Below, piece after piece: positions 25,728-33,505 of a stretch of 64,000 nucleotides of DNA. The stretch is from Kushneria pakistanensis (GTDB taxonomy: Bacteria > Pseudomonadota > Gammaproteobacteria > Pseudomonadales > Halomonadaceae): positions 310,001-374,000 of the forward strand of contig NZ_BMZM01000001.1 of the NCBI RefSeq assembly GCF_014652795.1, read 5' to 3'. Both the position numbers and the translations under genes were made by a program. The first letter of the stretch is position 1, and each line of letters starts with the position of its first letter. The notes beneath the pieces were generated by a model. The model searched no databases. It saw nothing but the letters and a program-made list of their open reading frames with translations, and had not been told where the DNA came from.

Positions 25728-26153
25728 ATGGAGGTATTGTTGCTGGACATCAGTCAGACCGGGCTTTTCCTGTCGGCCTTTCTTTCGGCCACGTTATTGC
25801 CGATGGGGTCGGAGGCCGTACTGGCCACGCTGCTGATCAGGGGCGGCTCGCCTGTCACCCTGGTACTCATTGCCACCATTGCCAACGTGCTCGGTTCGCT
25901 GGTGAACTACGCGATGGGCTACTGGGCCAATCAGGGCTGGCTCAAGCGCCAGAAGCCGGGGCTCATGATCAGCGCCGAGCGGCGATTTCGCCGCTATGGC
26001 CGCTGGTCATTGCTGCTGGCCTGGGTGCCGATTATCGGTGACCCGCTGACGCTGATCGCCGGGGTGCTGCGGGTCAATCTGCTCTGGTTTCTGCTACTGG
26101 TCACCCTGGGCAAGGCGCTGCGCTATATCGTCCTGAGTATCGTGATCCTGTAG
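25728..26153 (+). CDS. yqaA: YqaA-family inner-membrane protein (DedA-like)
   Basis: 141 residues, the same length class as E. coli YqaA. The conserved blocks FLSATLLPMGSEAVL, RRYGRWSLLLAWVPIIGDPLTLIAGVLRV and LGKALRYIVLS are all present; they are typical of the SNARE-associated/DedA branch. Three to four hydrophobic helices. Its function in the membrane is not settled. An internal TTG at 25740 has a better placed GGAGG and gives a length closer to E. coli YqaA, so the true start may be 25740 rather than ATG 25728. Confidence 0.85.
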   Translation: MEVLLLDISQTGLFLSAFLSATLLPMGSEAVLATLLIRGGSPVTLVLIATIANVLGSLVNYAMGYWANQGWLKRQKPGLMISAERRFRRYGRWSLLLAWVPIIGDPLTLIAGVLRVNLLWFLLLVTLGKALRYIVLSIVIL

Positions 26154-26278
26154 GCCGAGCGCCTTGGCTGATGCTTGCCAGGCTGTTGTCGGACTTAACA
26201 AAAGCGAGAGCGGGCGCAGTGTTTCTTTAGGATGGCGCGCTGAAACCCACAGCCAACATCTCTATCGGTGGTTGAATA

Positions 26279-27811
26279 ATGAACAATCAGAGTCAACGAG
26301 TGGGCCTTTTGCAGCGTCTGCTCAATTCCATCGAGCGCACGGGCAACCGCCTTCCTCATCCCGTTACTCTCTTTGCGCTGCTGGCGGCGCTGGTCGCCAT
26401 CATCTCGGCGCTGCTGTCGCTGTTCGGGCTTGAGGTGGTGCCACCGGGTGGCGGTGAGACCGTAACGGTCAATAATCTGCTGTCCGCAGAGGGCATTCGC
26501 TATATCTTTGGTTCCCTGGTCGATAACTTCATCGGCTTTGCACCGCTTGGCGTGGTGCTGGCGACCATGATCGGCATCGGCATGGCCGAGCGCACCGGGC
26601 TGATCAGCGTGCTGCTGCGCGGGTTTATTCTCTCCATTCCCAAATCGCTGATCACCTTCGGGCTGGTATTTGCCGGCATCATGTCAAGCGTCGCCTCCGA
26701 TGCCGGTTATGTGGTGCTGCCGCCGCTGGGGGCCATGATCTTTGCCGCGCTCGGTCGGCATCCCATCGCCGGGCTGGCAGCGGCTTTCGCCGGTGTGTCG
26801 GCGGGCTTTAGTGCCAACCTGCTGCTGTCTGCCACCGATGTCATGCTGGGCGAGCTGACCATTCAGGCGGCTGCGACCCTTGATCCGGCCTACGCCGGGT
26901 CGATCAATCTGGCGATGAATTACTACTTCATCATCGTCTCGACCTTTTTTCTGGCCGTTATCGGCACCCTGATCAGCCAGTTTGTGGTCGAACCACGGCT
27001 GGGGCGCTACGAGGGTGACTACCAGGGGGAGGAGTCCACCACCATTACGGCGCTGGAAAAGCGTGGCATGACATGGGCAGGGATTGCCTTCGTGATCACG
27101 CTGGCGCTGCTGGCACTGTTGATCGTGCCGCCGGGAGCCCCGCTGCGGGGTGAGGATGGCGCTATCGTGCAATCGCCCTTCATGAGTGCGCTGGCGGTGG
27201 TGCTGCTGATTCTCTTTTTCGTGCCCGGACTGGTCTACGGTATCGTCACCGGGGCAGTCAAAAACGATACCGATGTCGCCAACGAACTCTCCAAAACGAT
27301 GGCCGGCATGAGCATGTTCATCATGCTGGCCTTTACCGCCGGTCAGTTTGTGGCCTGGTTCTCCGAGTCCAACCTGGGCACCTTCATGGCGGTTTACGGC
27401 GCAGAGCTTTTGCAGAGCATCAGCCTGACCGGCATCCCCCTGCTGATTCTGTTTGTGCTCATCGTGGGCTTTATCAATCTCTTTATCGGTAGCGCCTCGG
27501 CCAAGTGGGCGATCCTGGCGCCGGTGTTCGTACCCATCATGATGCAGCTGGGCTACTCGCCGGAGCTGACCCAGATGGCCTATCGGGTGGCGGACTCCTC
27601 TACCAATATCATCACGCCACTGATGACCTACTTTGCGCTGATCATCGCCTACGCCCAGCAATATGATCGCGACATTCGCATCGGTTCGCTGATCGCGGTG
27701 ATGCTGCCATATTCGTTTGCCTTCATGATGTTCTGGACGCTGCTGCTGATTGTCTGGATGCTGCTGGGGCTACCGCTGGGGCCTGGTTCCGCGATCCATT
27801 ACGGGGGCTGA
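26279..27811 (+). CDS. AbgT-family transporter
   Basis: 510 residues with about 11-13 membrane helices. The N-terminus LNSIERTGNRLPHPVTLFALLAA, the block GIMSSVASDAGYVVLPPLGAM, and the C-terminal RVADSSTNIITPLMTYFALII are AbgT signatures. Family members import p-aminobenzoyl-glutamate or export sulfonamides and p-aminobenzoate using the proton or sodium gradient. The substrate here is unproven. It stands alone; the 125 bases upstream hold no obvious regulator site. Confidence 0.92.
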   Translation: MNNQSQRVGLLQRLLNSIERTGNRLPHPVTLFALLAALVAIISALLSLFGLEVVPPGGGETVTVNNLLSAEGIRYIFGSLVDNFIGFAPLGVVLATMIGIGMAERTGLISVLLRGFILSIPKSLITFGLVFAGIMSSVASDAGYVVLPPLGAMIFAALGRHPIAGLAAAFAGVSAGFSANLLLSATDVMLGELTIQAAATLDPAYAGSINLAMNYYFIIVSTFFLAVIGTLISQFVVEPRLGRYEGDYQGEESTTITALEKRGMTWAGIAFVITLALLALLIVPPGAPLRGEDGAIVQSPFMSALAVVLLILFFVPGLVYGIVTGAVKNDTDVANELSKTMAGMSMFIMLAFTAGQFVAWFSESNLGTFMAVYGAELLQSISLTGIPLLILFVLIVGFINLFIGSASAKWAILAPVFVPIMMQLGYSPELTQMAYRVADSSTNIITPLMTYFALIIAYAQQYDRDIRIGSLIAVMLPYSFAFMMFWTLLLIVWMLLGLPLGPGSAIHYGG

Positions 27812-28114
27812 CATTTACCTGAGCGTCCGAGCCAGCGCCTGGGTATGGCGGACCAGCGGTGGCCTTGCCTGAGTGCGAGGCGAAAATGAACACAATGAGC
27901 GGCCGTCGAGTTCCGGTAATCGATGGTCGTTTTACTTTTTGATCGATCATGACGCTTTATCAACACAGGTCAGGGACTGACGTGACCACAATGGCTACGC
28001 TGTACCTCGACCCGTCTCTCGCCCGGGGTCTGGTTGCCGCTGTTGCCTGATCGACAAGGATCCGGCAGGTGGCATACGGGGAGGTTGTTTCATCCAAAGG
28101 GATATAGAACACGC
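27812..28114. other. Gene-free stretch upstream of the second MscS gene
   Basis: 303 bases without a credible gene. It is locally AT-rich around 27925-27965 and contains ATCGAT and GATCGATC sequences. It probably includes the promoter for the channel gene, but I cannot place -35 and -10 elements with confidence. Confidence 0.4.
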
Positions 28115-30202
28115 ATGAAGGCAAAGGGTTTATGGCGACTGTGGCTATCGGCGGCAGTGATACTCCTGTTTTCCAGCCTGTGTATGGCACAGGTGCAGGA
28201 AGACGAGGACACGCGCTGGTTTTCAGTCGATGCGCTCAATACCGGCCTGAGCGAGCCGCCCGATGATGTTCGGCAGAAAACGCCACGCGAGGCGATTCGC
28301 AGCCTGATGGAGCTGACCGAAAAGGAAGATTTCGCTGCCGCCGTTCATATCCTCAATCTTTCCGAGCTGAGTCCTGCAGAGCAGCAGGAAAAGGGTGAAA
28401 GGCTGGTCCGTGAACTGGGCGTAGCGCTTCGACGTGGCGAGTGGTTAAGCATGTCCGGGTTATCCGGGCGTCAGGATGCCGCCATCGAGGATCCTTCGGG
28501 GCAAAACCCCCAGGCCGGTGTGCCACGGCGCAATCTCAAGCTGGCCTCCTTTCAGGAGGATGGCGAAACCTATGACGTTCGTCTGGCCCGATATCGGGTC
28601 GGTGATGAAGAGCCGGTATGGATGATCATGCCGGAAACCGTGTCATCGATCCCGCTGTTGTATGAGATGTACGGCCCCTCCAGGTTCGAAAGCTATATTC
28701 CCGATCGTTTCAAGGGCTCCCTTGGCATGCTCAAGATATGGGAGTGGGTGGTCATTCCCATCATTCTGGCGGTGATCGGCCTGTTGGGATGGGGCGTCTA
28801 CAGCCTGGCAGGCCTGATATCGCGCTGGTTGCCTGAAGGCTCGCGAAGCCTTTTCACCGGCCGAATCAGGGGGCCCCTGGCGTTTATTGTCATGTCGCTG
28901 GCCATCCAGGTACTACTGGATTATGTGGTGTCCTTCTCGGCGGTCATCACGTCGACGCTGCGCGTGGTGTTGATGGTTGTGCTGGGCTGGAGCGCCGGCA
29001 CGATTGCACTTCGTCTGGTCGATACCATCATGGTACGCATGATGCGGCGGCTGGTGGGTGAAATCGATGACACCAGCCCCAAGGAAGAGCGCCGGCTGCT
29101 GACCTCGCTTTATGCGCTGCGCCGGATTGTCATCCTGATCATGGTGACGGGGGTGTCGGTCTATGTGCTGAGCCAGATTCAGATCTTTGAGACGCTGGGG
29201 CTGTCCATTCTGGCGTCGGCGAGCGTGCTGGCGGTGCTGGTAGGTATCGCAGGGCAGGCGGTGCTGGGCAATATCCTCTCGTCTTTTCAGCTATCGCTGG
29301 CCAAGCCTATCCGCATCGGTGACCTGGTGATGTTTGAAGGTCAATGGTGTTACGTGGAGGGCATCTTTTACACCTTTATCCGGTTAAGGGTCTGGAATGA
29401 ACGTCGTTTGATCGTGCCGGTCACCTACTTTGCCTCAAAAGCGTTCGAGAACATGTCTGCCCAGAATACCCAGGAGTACAGAAGTCTTGAGATGAAGCTT
29501 CACCTGAGTGCCGATATTGCCTGTATTCGTGAGAAGTTCATTGAGTTCGCCAAGGAAGAAGACAGCGTTATCGAGCACGACAGGCTCCTGTGTTATGTGA
29601 CCGGGCAGACCGATATGGCGCAAACGATTGCCTGCTACCTCATGACCACTGATCCAATGAGTGGCTGGACGGCGGAAATGCTGATCCGGGAACGGCTGAT
29701 GGCCTTTGTGCGTGACAACCATCCCGAGTGGTGGCCCAGAGAGGTCATGGCGATTGGTCGCCATGATATTGCGCTGGGCAATGCACCGGCCACTCGTGAG
29801 GCATCGGCAGGCAGTGACAGCGAGCAGGGCGATAGTGAAGAAGGTTTCAAAAAGGATGCCAGTGAAAGCCCTGAAAGTGGCGAAAAGGACGACCAGGAAA
29901 GGAACGACGAGGAGAACGCCGAGAATGGCGGAAAAGGCGCCAATGATGGCGCTGACGAAGACGTTGATGAAAATAATGAAAAGGGTTTTAAAAAGGACGC
30001 CAGCGAAAGCCCCGAAAGTGGTGAAAAGGACGACGAAGACGACGAGGATAACGTCGAAAAAGGCGCCAGGGGTAACGCTGATAAAGGCGCTGAAAAGGGC
30101 TTTAAAAAGAACGCCAGCGAAAGCACCGAAAGTGATGAAGAGGACGACGAAAAAGGCGCCGAAGAGACCTTCAAAAGGAACGCCAAAAAAGGCGATGCCT
30201 GA
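28115..30202 (+). CDS. MscS-family mechanosensitive channel with charged repeat tail
   Basis: 695 residues from ATG 28115; the longer frame from 28034 lacks conservation before MKAKGLWRLW. Residues 1-550 mirror the channel at 9559-11244: signal peptide ending SLCMAQ, periplasmic helical domain, membrane helices, pore segment SILASASVLAVLVGIAGQAV, and IRIGDLVMFEGQWCYVEGIF. From about 560 to the end a Glu/Asp/Lys/Ser-rich tail is added, built on repeats starting GFKKDASESPESGEKDD (residues 577, 624, 662 and a shortened 685). The tail is hydrophilic and probably disordered on the cytoplasmic side. The channel would release solutes on osmotic downshift; the tail's role is unknown. Confidence 0.88.
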   Translation: MKAKGLWRLWLSAAVILLFSSLCMAQVQEDEDTRWFSVDALNTGLSEPPDDVRQKTPREAIRSLMELTEKEDFAAAVHILNLSELSPAEQQEKGERLVRELGVALRRGEWLSMSGLSGRQDAAIEDPSGQNPQAGVPRRNLKLASFQEDGETYDVRLARYRVGDEEPVWMIMPETVSSIPLLYEMYGPSRFESYIPDRFKGSLGMLKIWEWVVIPIILAVIGLLGWGVYSLAGLISRWLPEGSRSLFTGRIRGPLAFIVMSLAIQVLLDYVVSFSAVITSTLRVVLMVVLGWSAGTIALRLVDTIMVRMMRRLVGEIDDTSPKEERRLLTSLYALRRIVILIMVTGVSVYVLSQIQIFETLGLSILASASVLAVLVGIAGQAVLGNILSSFQLSLAKPIRIGDLVMFEGQWCYVEGIFYTFIRLRVWNERRLIVPVTYFASKAFENMSAQNTQEYRSLEMKLHLSADIACIREKFIEFAKEEDSVIEHDRLLCYVTGQTDMAQTIACYLMTTDPMSGWTAEMLIRERLMAFVRDNHPEWWPREVMAIGRHDIALGNAPATREASAGSDSEQGDSEEGFKKDASESPESGEKDDQERNDEENAENGGKGANDGADEDVDENNEKGFKKDASESPESGEKDDEDDEDNVEKGARGNADKGAEKGFKKNASESTESDEEDDEKGAEETFKRNAKKGDA
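29843..30199 (+). repeat. In-frame repeats encoding the charged tail of the MscS paralogue
   Basis: Copies of a unit encoding GF(K)K(D/N)ASES(P/T)ES begin at 29843, 29984, 30098 and, in shortened form, 30167. Spacing is 141, 114 and 69 bases. Synonymous differences between copies show they are not freshly duplicated. Confidence 0.8.
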
Positions 30203-30211
30203 GAAGGCCGG

Positions 30212-30245
30212 CCGTCAGGCGCTGGTAAAGGCCAGCGCCTGACGG
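30212..30245 (+). terminator. Long hairpin after the second MscS gene
   Basis: A perfect 14-bp stem, CCGTCAGGCGCTGG (30212-30225) with CCAGCGCCTGACGG (30232-30245), and a 6-base loop. It lacks a proper T-run and lies between converging genes. Confidence 0.55.
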
Positions 30246-30296
30246 TCCTTGATGTCCTCGCCCGCGGTGGATTCGCTGCGCTGCCCGCCTCCAGCG

Positions 30297-30674
30297 CTAT
30301 TTCCGGTCCGTCGCATAGCGCCTGCGCGCGACGACGATGTCGCGGTGATGGCTATCGGCCCAGGTGATGAGCTGCTGCATGGGTGCCAGAAACGAGTGTC
30401 CCAGCTCGGTCAGGGTATATTCCACTCGCGGAGGCACTTCAGGGTAGAGCGTGCGGGTAATGAAACCGTCCTGCTCGAGTTGCTTGAGCGTGCGCGACAG
30501 CATTTGCCTGGAAATATCACCAATCTCGCGCATCAGGGCATTAAAGCGCAGGGTGCCCGGTGACAGCGCTTCCAGAATCAACAGACTCCATTGATTACCG
30601 ATCCGATCGAGCACGTCACGAATGGGGCAGGGCTGGTCGAAAACGATCTCTTCACCATCAGACATCGCTGTCAT
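30297..30674 (-). CDS. HxlR-family transcriptional regulator
   Basis: 125 residues. The family pattern is complete: CPIRDVLDRIGNQWSLLILEAL with the conserved Cys, then FNALMREIGDISRQMLSRTLKQLEQDGFITR, the wing PPRVEYTLTELG, and a short C-terminal helix. HxlR proteins often sense electrophiles or oxidants through the N-terminal cysteine. It is divergent from the oxidoreductase gene at 30846; the perfect palindrome at 30720-30739 between them is the likely operator. Confidence 0.9.
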   Translation of the reverse strand: MTAMSDGEEIVFDQPCPIRDVLDRIGNQWSLLILEALSPGTLRFNALMREIGDISRQMLSRTLKQLEQDGFITRTLYPEVPPRVEYTLTELGHSFLAPMQQLITWADSHHRDIVVARRRYATDRK

Positions 30675-30719
30675 GATCTCTCCGTCAAGGGTGTTGTTTA
30701 TTGCTCGCCAGGGTAGCAG

Positions 30720-30739
30720 CGGTCACATTGATGTGACCG
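30720..30739. promoter_or_regulatory. Perfect palindrome, candidate HxlR operator
   Basis: CGGTCACATTGATGTGACCG has 9-base arms and a 2-base centre. It is 46 bases before the HxlR ATG and 107 bases before the oxidoreductase, in the divergent gap. Confidence 0.65.
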
Positions 30740-30845
30740 TGTCAGGTGCAGATGACTTCTTGCGCCGTCAGGGGAACTCACATAAGTTTATCTCACGGTC
30801 TGTCTTTTAGACCATGGGGACAACATGAACTCAAGGAGGTAGCTC

Positions 30846-31457
30846 ATGGCACATGTAGCATTGATCGGGGCATCGGGTGATGCCGGGTCACGAATTCTGG
30901 CCGAACTGTCCGAACGCGGGCATCAGGTGACGGCCATTGCGCGCAATGCGGACAGGATTGCGTCGCTGCCGGGCGTGACGGCAAGGCAGGGTGATGCCGA
31001 TGATCAGCAGGCGCTGGCCGCACTGCTCAAGGGTCATGATGCTGTCATCAGCGCAATACCCTTCAAGACCAGCAACGTTAAAACGCTGGTGGGTGCGGTG
31101 CGGGATGCCGGTGTCACGCGCTATCTCGTCGTCGGCGGTGCCGGCAGTCTCGAGGTGGCTTTTGAGGAGAAGCTCATCGATCAGCCGGACTTCCCCGAGG
31201 CCTACAAGCCTGAAGCGCGCGCCGGGGGCGAGTTTCTGGACTTTCTGCGCGGCGTGGAAGATCTCGACTGGACATTCCTGTCACCGTCGGCAGAGTTCGG
31301 ACCCGGCGAGCGCACCGGCAAATTTCGCCTTGGCCAGGACCAGCTGCTGATCAATGACGAGGGCTCCAGCATTTCCTTTGAAGACTACGCCATCGCGATG
31401 GTGGATGAGCTTGAAAAGCCCATGTACATGCGCCAGCGCTTTACCGTCGGCTATTGA
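30846..31457 (+). CDS. NAD(P)-binding oxidoreductase (NmrA/YwnB-like atypical SDR)
   Basis: 203 residues. The Rossmann motif is at the extreme N-terminus (VALIGASGDAGSRILAEL), followed by RNADRI and GDADD, and YLVVGGAGSLEV near 96. This is the NAD(P)H-binding domain of NmrA-like and YwnB-like proteins, which are often redox sensors or quinone/aldehyde reductases; the substrate is unknown. GGAG lies before the ATG. It is the first gene of a run with an NTF2-like protein and an SDR, under probable control of the divergent HxlR regulator. Confidence 0.85.
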   Translation: MAHVALIGASGDAGSRILAELSERGHQVTAIARNADRIASLPGVTARQGDADDQQALAALLKGHDAVISAIPFKTSNVKTLVGAVRDAGVTRYLVVGGAGSLEVAFEEKLIDQPDFPEAYKPEARAGGEFLDFLRGVEDLDWTFLSPSAEFGPGERTGKFRLGQDQLLINDEGSSISFEDYAIAMVDELEKPMYMRQRFTVGY

Positions 31458-31502
31458 TTCCCTGACCGTTTTAACCGTTCCAATCGTTACCGGAGTGTTG
31501 GC

Positions 31503-31970
31503 ATGTCGTTATTGAAATCCCTGGGCGTCGTCACGACGGCGCTGATGCTGGCTGTCCCTGCCGTATCCTTTGCTCAATCGGAGCGTGATGTTGGGAAGGA
31601 AGAGGCGAATCGCGAACTGGTCGTCGATTTTTACAACCAGTTCTTCAACGATCACGAAACCGAGCAGAGCGGCAAGGTGCTGGCCGAGGACTACATCCAG
31701 CACAATCCGGAAGTGCCGGACGGCAAGGCGCCCTTCGTGGATTATTTCGCGGGCTACTTCAAGGAAAATCCCGAGTATAAAAGCGAGATCGTGCGCAGTG
31801 CCGCCGATGGCGATCTGGTCTGGCTGCATGTTCACTCGACCAACGGCGACCAGGATCAGGGTGAGGCCGTGGTGGATATCTTCCGCGTCGCTGACGGCAA
31901 AATCGTCGAGCACTGGGACGTGATCCAGTCGGTCCCGGAAGAGTCCGCCAACGACAACACCATGTTTTAA
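31503..31970 (+). CDS. Exported NTF2-like (SnoaL-type) protein
   Basis: 155 residues. A signal peptide ends near VSFAQS. The remainder is an alpha+beta NTF2-like fold with the SnoaL-type pattern DYIQHNPEVPDGKAPFVDYFAGYF, then VHSTNGDQDQGEAVVDIFRVADGKIVEHWDVIQ. Such proteins bind or isomerise small cyclic molecules; no catalytic residue is assigned here. It starts 45 bases after the oxidoreductase and is followed 40 bases later by an SDR, so the three probably form one operon. Confidence 0.83.
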   Translation: MSLLKSLGVVTTALMLAVPAVSFAQSERDVGKEEANRELVVDFYNQFFNDHETEQSGKVLAEDYIQHNPEVPDGKAPFVDYFAGYFKENPEYKSEIVRSAADGDLVWLHVHSTNGDQDQGEAVVDIFRVADGKIVEHWDVIQSVPEESANDNTMF

Positions 31971-32010
31971 GACAGATTGGCCTTGCACCAGATGATGTCA
32001 GGGAGGTGAC

Positions 32011-32730
32011 ATGACCGGTAGTGCATCCGTTGAACATACCCCGCGCCGGGCACTGGTGGTCGGTGCCTCCCGCGGAATCGGGCTGGGACTGGTGCAGGTA
32101 CTGCTTGCGCGTGGCTGGCAGGTGACTGCCACGGTGCGCGACAGTGCCCGCACGCCGCAGGCGCTGTCAGATTTGCGGGAGCAGCATGACAACGCGCTTG
32201 AGATCATGGAGCTTGATCTGGCGCAGTCGCCTGCCGGGCTTGCCGCATCGCTCGGGCCGAGGGCGCTGAATCTGCTGGTGATCTCGGCCGGCATCATGGG
32301 GCCGGATCACCAGCGTGCCGAGCAGGCGAGTCGCGATGAGGTCGGTGAGCTGTTCGATCTCAACGCCATGGCACCACTGCGACTGGCCCGTGCGCTGCTA
32401 CCGGCCATGGCACCCGAGAGTGTGATCGGCTTTCTGAGTTCGCGCATGGGTAGCGTGTCGCTCAACGACTCGGGCGATCGTGAGCTCTATCGGGCCAGCA
32501 AGGCTGCGCTCAACAGTCTTACCCGCGGTTTCGCCGTCAACGAGGCGATTCCGGCCGGGGTGGGCGTGCTGAATCTGCACCCGGGCTGGGTGCAGACCGA
32601 CATGGGGGGGGATGACGCCCCGGTGACGGTCGAGCAGAGCGTGACCGGTCTGGTCAGCGTGCTGGAAGGCGCCCTCGGGCGAGTCGAGCAGCGCTTTGTG
32701 GATTTCGAAGGGCAAACGCTGACCTGGTAG
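32011..32730 (+). CDS. Short-chain dehydrogenase/reductase
   Basis: 239 residues, with GGAGG before the ATG. The classical SDR pattern is present: cofactor motif VGASRGIGLGLVQ at about 14-26, LVISAGIMG (the NNAG-type block) near 90, and the catalytic Tyr-Lys as LYRASKAALN near 160. Substrate unknown; NADP use is suggested by the Arg after the glycine motif. It is the last gene of the HxlR-linked cluster and is followed by a terminator. Confidence 0.88.
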   Translation: MTGSASVEHTPRRALVVGASRGIGLGLVQVLLARGWQVTATVRDSARTPQALSDLREQHDNALEIMELDLAQSPAGLAASLGPRALNLLVISAGIMGPDHQRAEQASRDEVGELFDLNAMAPLRLARALLPAMAPESVIGFLSSRMGSVSLNDSGDRELYRASKAALNSLTRGFAVNEAIPAGVGVLNLHPGWVQTDMGGDDAPVTVEQSVTGLVSVLEGALGRVEQRFVDFEGQTLTW

Positions 32731-32762
32731 AACGTCAAATCGCCGACAGTGTCTGACGATAG

Positions 32763-32788
32763 AAATGGCCCATCAGGGCCATTTTTTT
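32763..32788 (+). terminator. Rho-independent terminator of the SDR cluster
   Basis: AAATGGCCC (32763-32771) pairs with GGGCCATTT (32776-32784) around loop ATCA, with a run of seven T ending at 32788. Confidence 0.92.
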
Positions 32789-32801
32789 AAACCATGACAA
32801 G

Positions 32802-32819
32802 CTACCTACCGGTAGGTAG
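32802..32819. promoter_or_regulatory. Perfect palindromic TetR operator
   Basis: CTACCTACCGGTAGGTAG is an uninterrupted 18-bp palindrome, 83 bases before the TetR gene. This size and symmetry are typical of TetR-family operators, implying autoregulation of the tetR-MFS operon. Confidence 0.8.
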
Positions 32820-32902
32820 TTTTTAGGGCTAGAATGCACCACCTGACGCCTGTAGCGGTAGGGCAGGTGTTATCGATCCCCTTGTTTTCTGGAGCAGAAC
32901 AT

Positions 32903-33505
32903 ATGACATCCACAACACCGGCGCTCAAGCGGGTGCTTGATGCTGCGGTGGTTCAGTTTGCCCGGCATGGCTATGAGGGCGCTTCCCTGGCTGATATCGC
33001 GGCTGACGCCGGGATTCGCAAAGCGTCTCTGTATTCGCACGTCAAAAACAAGGATGCGCTGTTCATGGCGGTCTTCAGGGATGCCCTGCAGATCGAAGAG
33101 GCCTTTGCCAGAGCGTGCTTCGCCGGCCCTGATGACGACCTGCCGGGGCAGCGCTACTGCGAATCCCTGCTGGCACGCTACAGCGAATCCGAGCACTTTC
33201 GCTTTCTGCTGCGCACCTCCTACATCTCGCCCGAGCCGCTGTTTGACGCGATTCAACAGGGCTATGAAGAGTTCATGCAGCAGCTGCTGGTGGATTTCAC
33301 CAGCGCACTGCGTCGTCGCCTTGGCGACTTGCTGACCGATCAGGATGCCGAGGTCATGGGTCATGCCTGGATGGGCATGGTCGACAGCCTTCACGTGGCA
33401 CTGATCTACATCGGCCAGGCGCGTTTTGAAGCGCGTCTCAACGCCCTTGAGCGTCTCATGGGCGACAGCATCGCAAGAATTGAAACAACAGGAGAAACAT
33501 CATGA
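32903..33505 (+). CDS. TetR-family repressor
   Basis: 200 residues from ATG 32903, with GGAGC upstream; the frame extends 23 codons 5' without conserved sequence. The helix-turn-helix is at about 10-55 (AAVVQFARHGYEGASLADIAADAGIRKASLYSHVKNKDALF). The C-terminal ligand domain is not diagnostic. It overlaps the downstream MFS gene by four bases (ATGA), so repressor and pump share one transcript, and the palindrome at 32802-32819 is the likely binding site. Confidence 0.92.
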   Translation: MTSTTPALKRVLDAAVVQFARHGYEGASLADIAADAGIRKASLYSHVKNKDALFMAVFRDALQIEEAFARACFAGPDDDLPGQRYCESLLARYSESEHFRFLLRTSYISPEPLFDAIQQGYEEFMQQLLVDFTSALRRRLGDLLTDQDAEVMGHAWMGMVDSLHVALIYIGQARFEARLNALERLMGDSIARIETTGETS

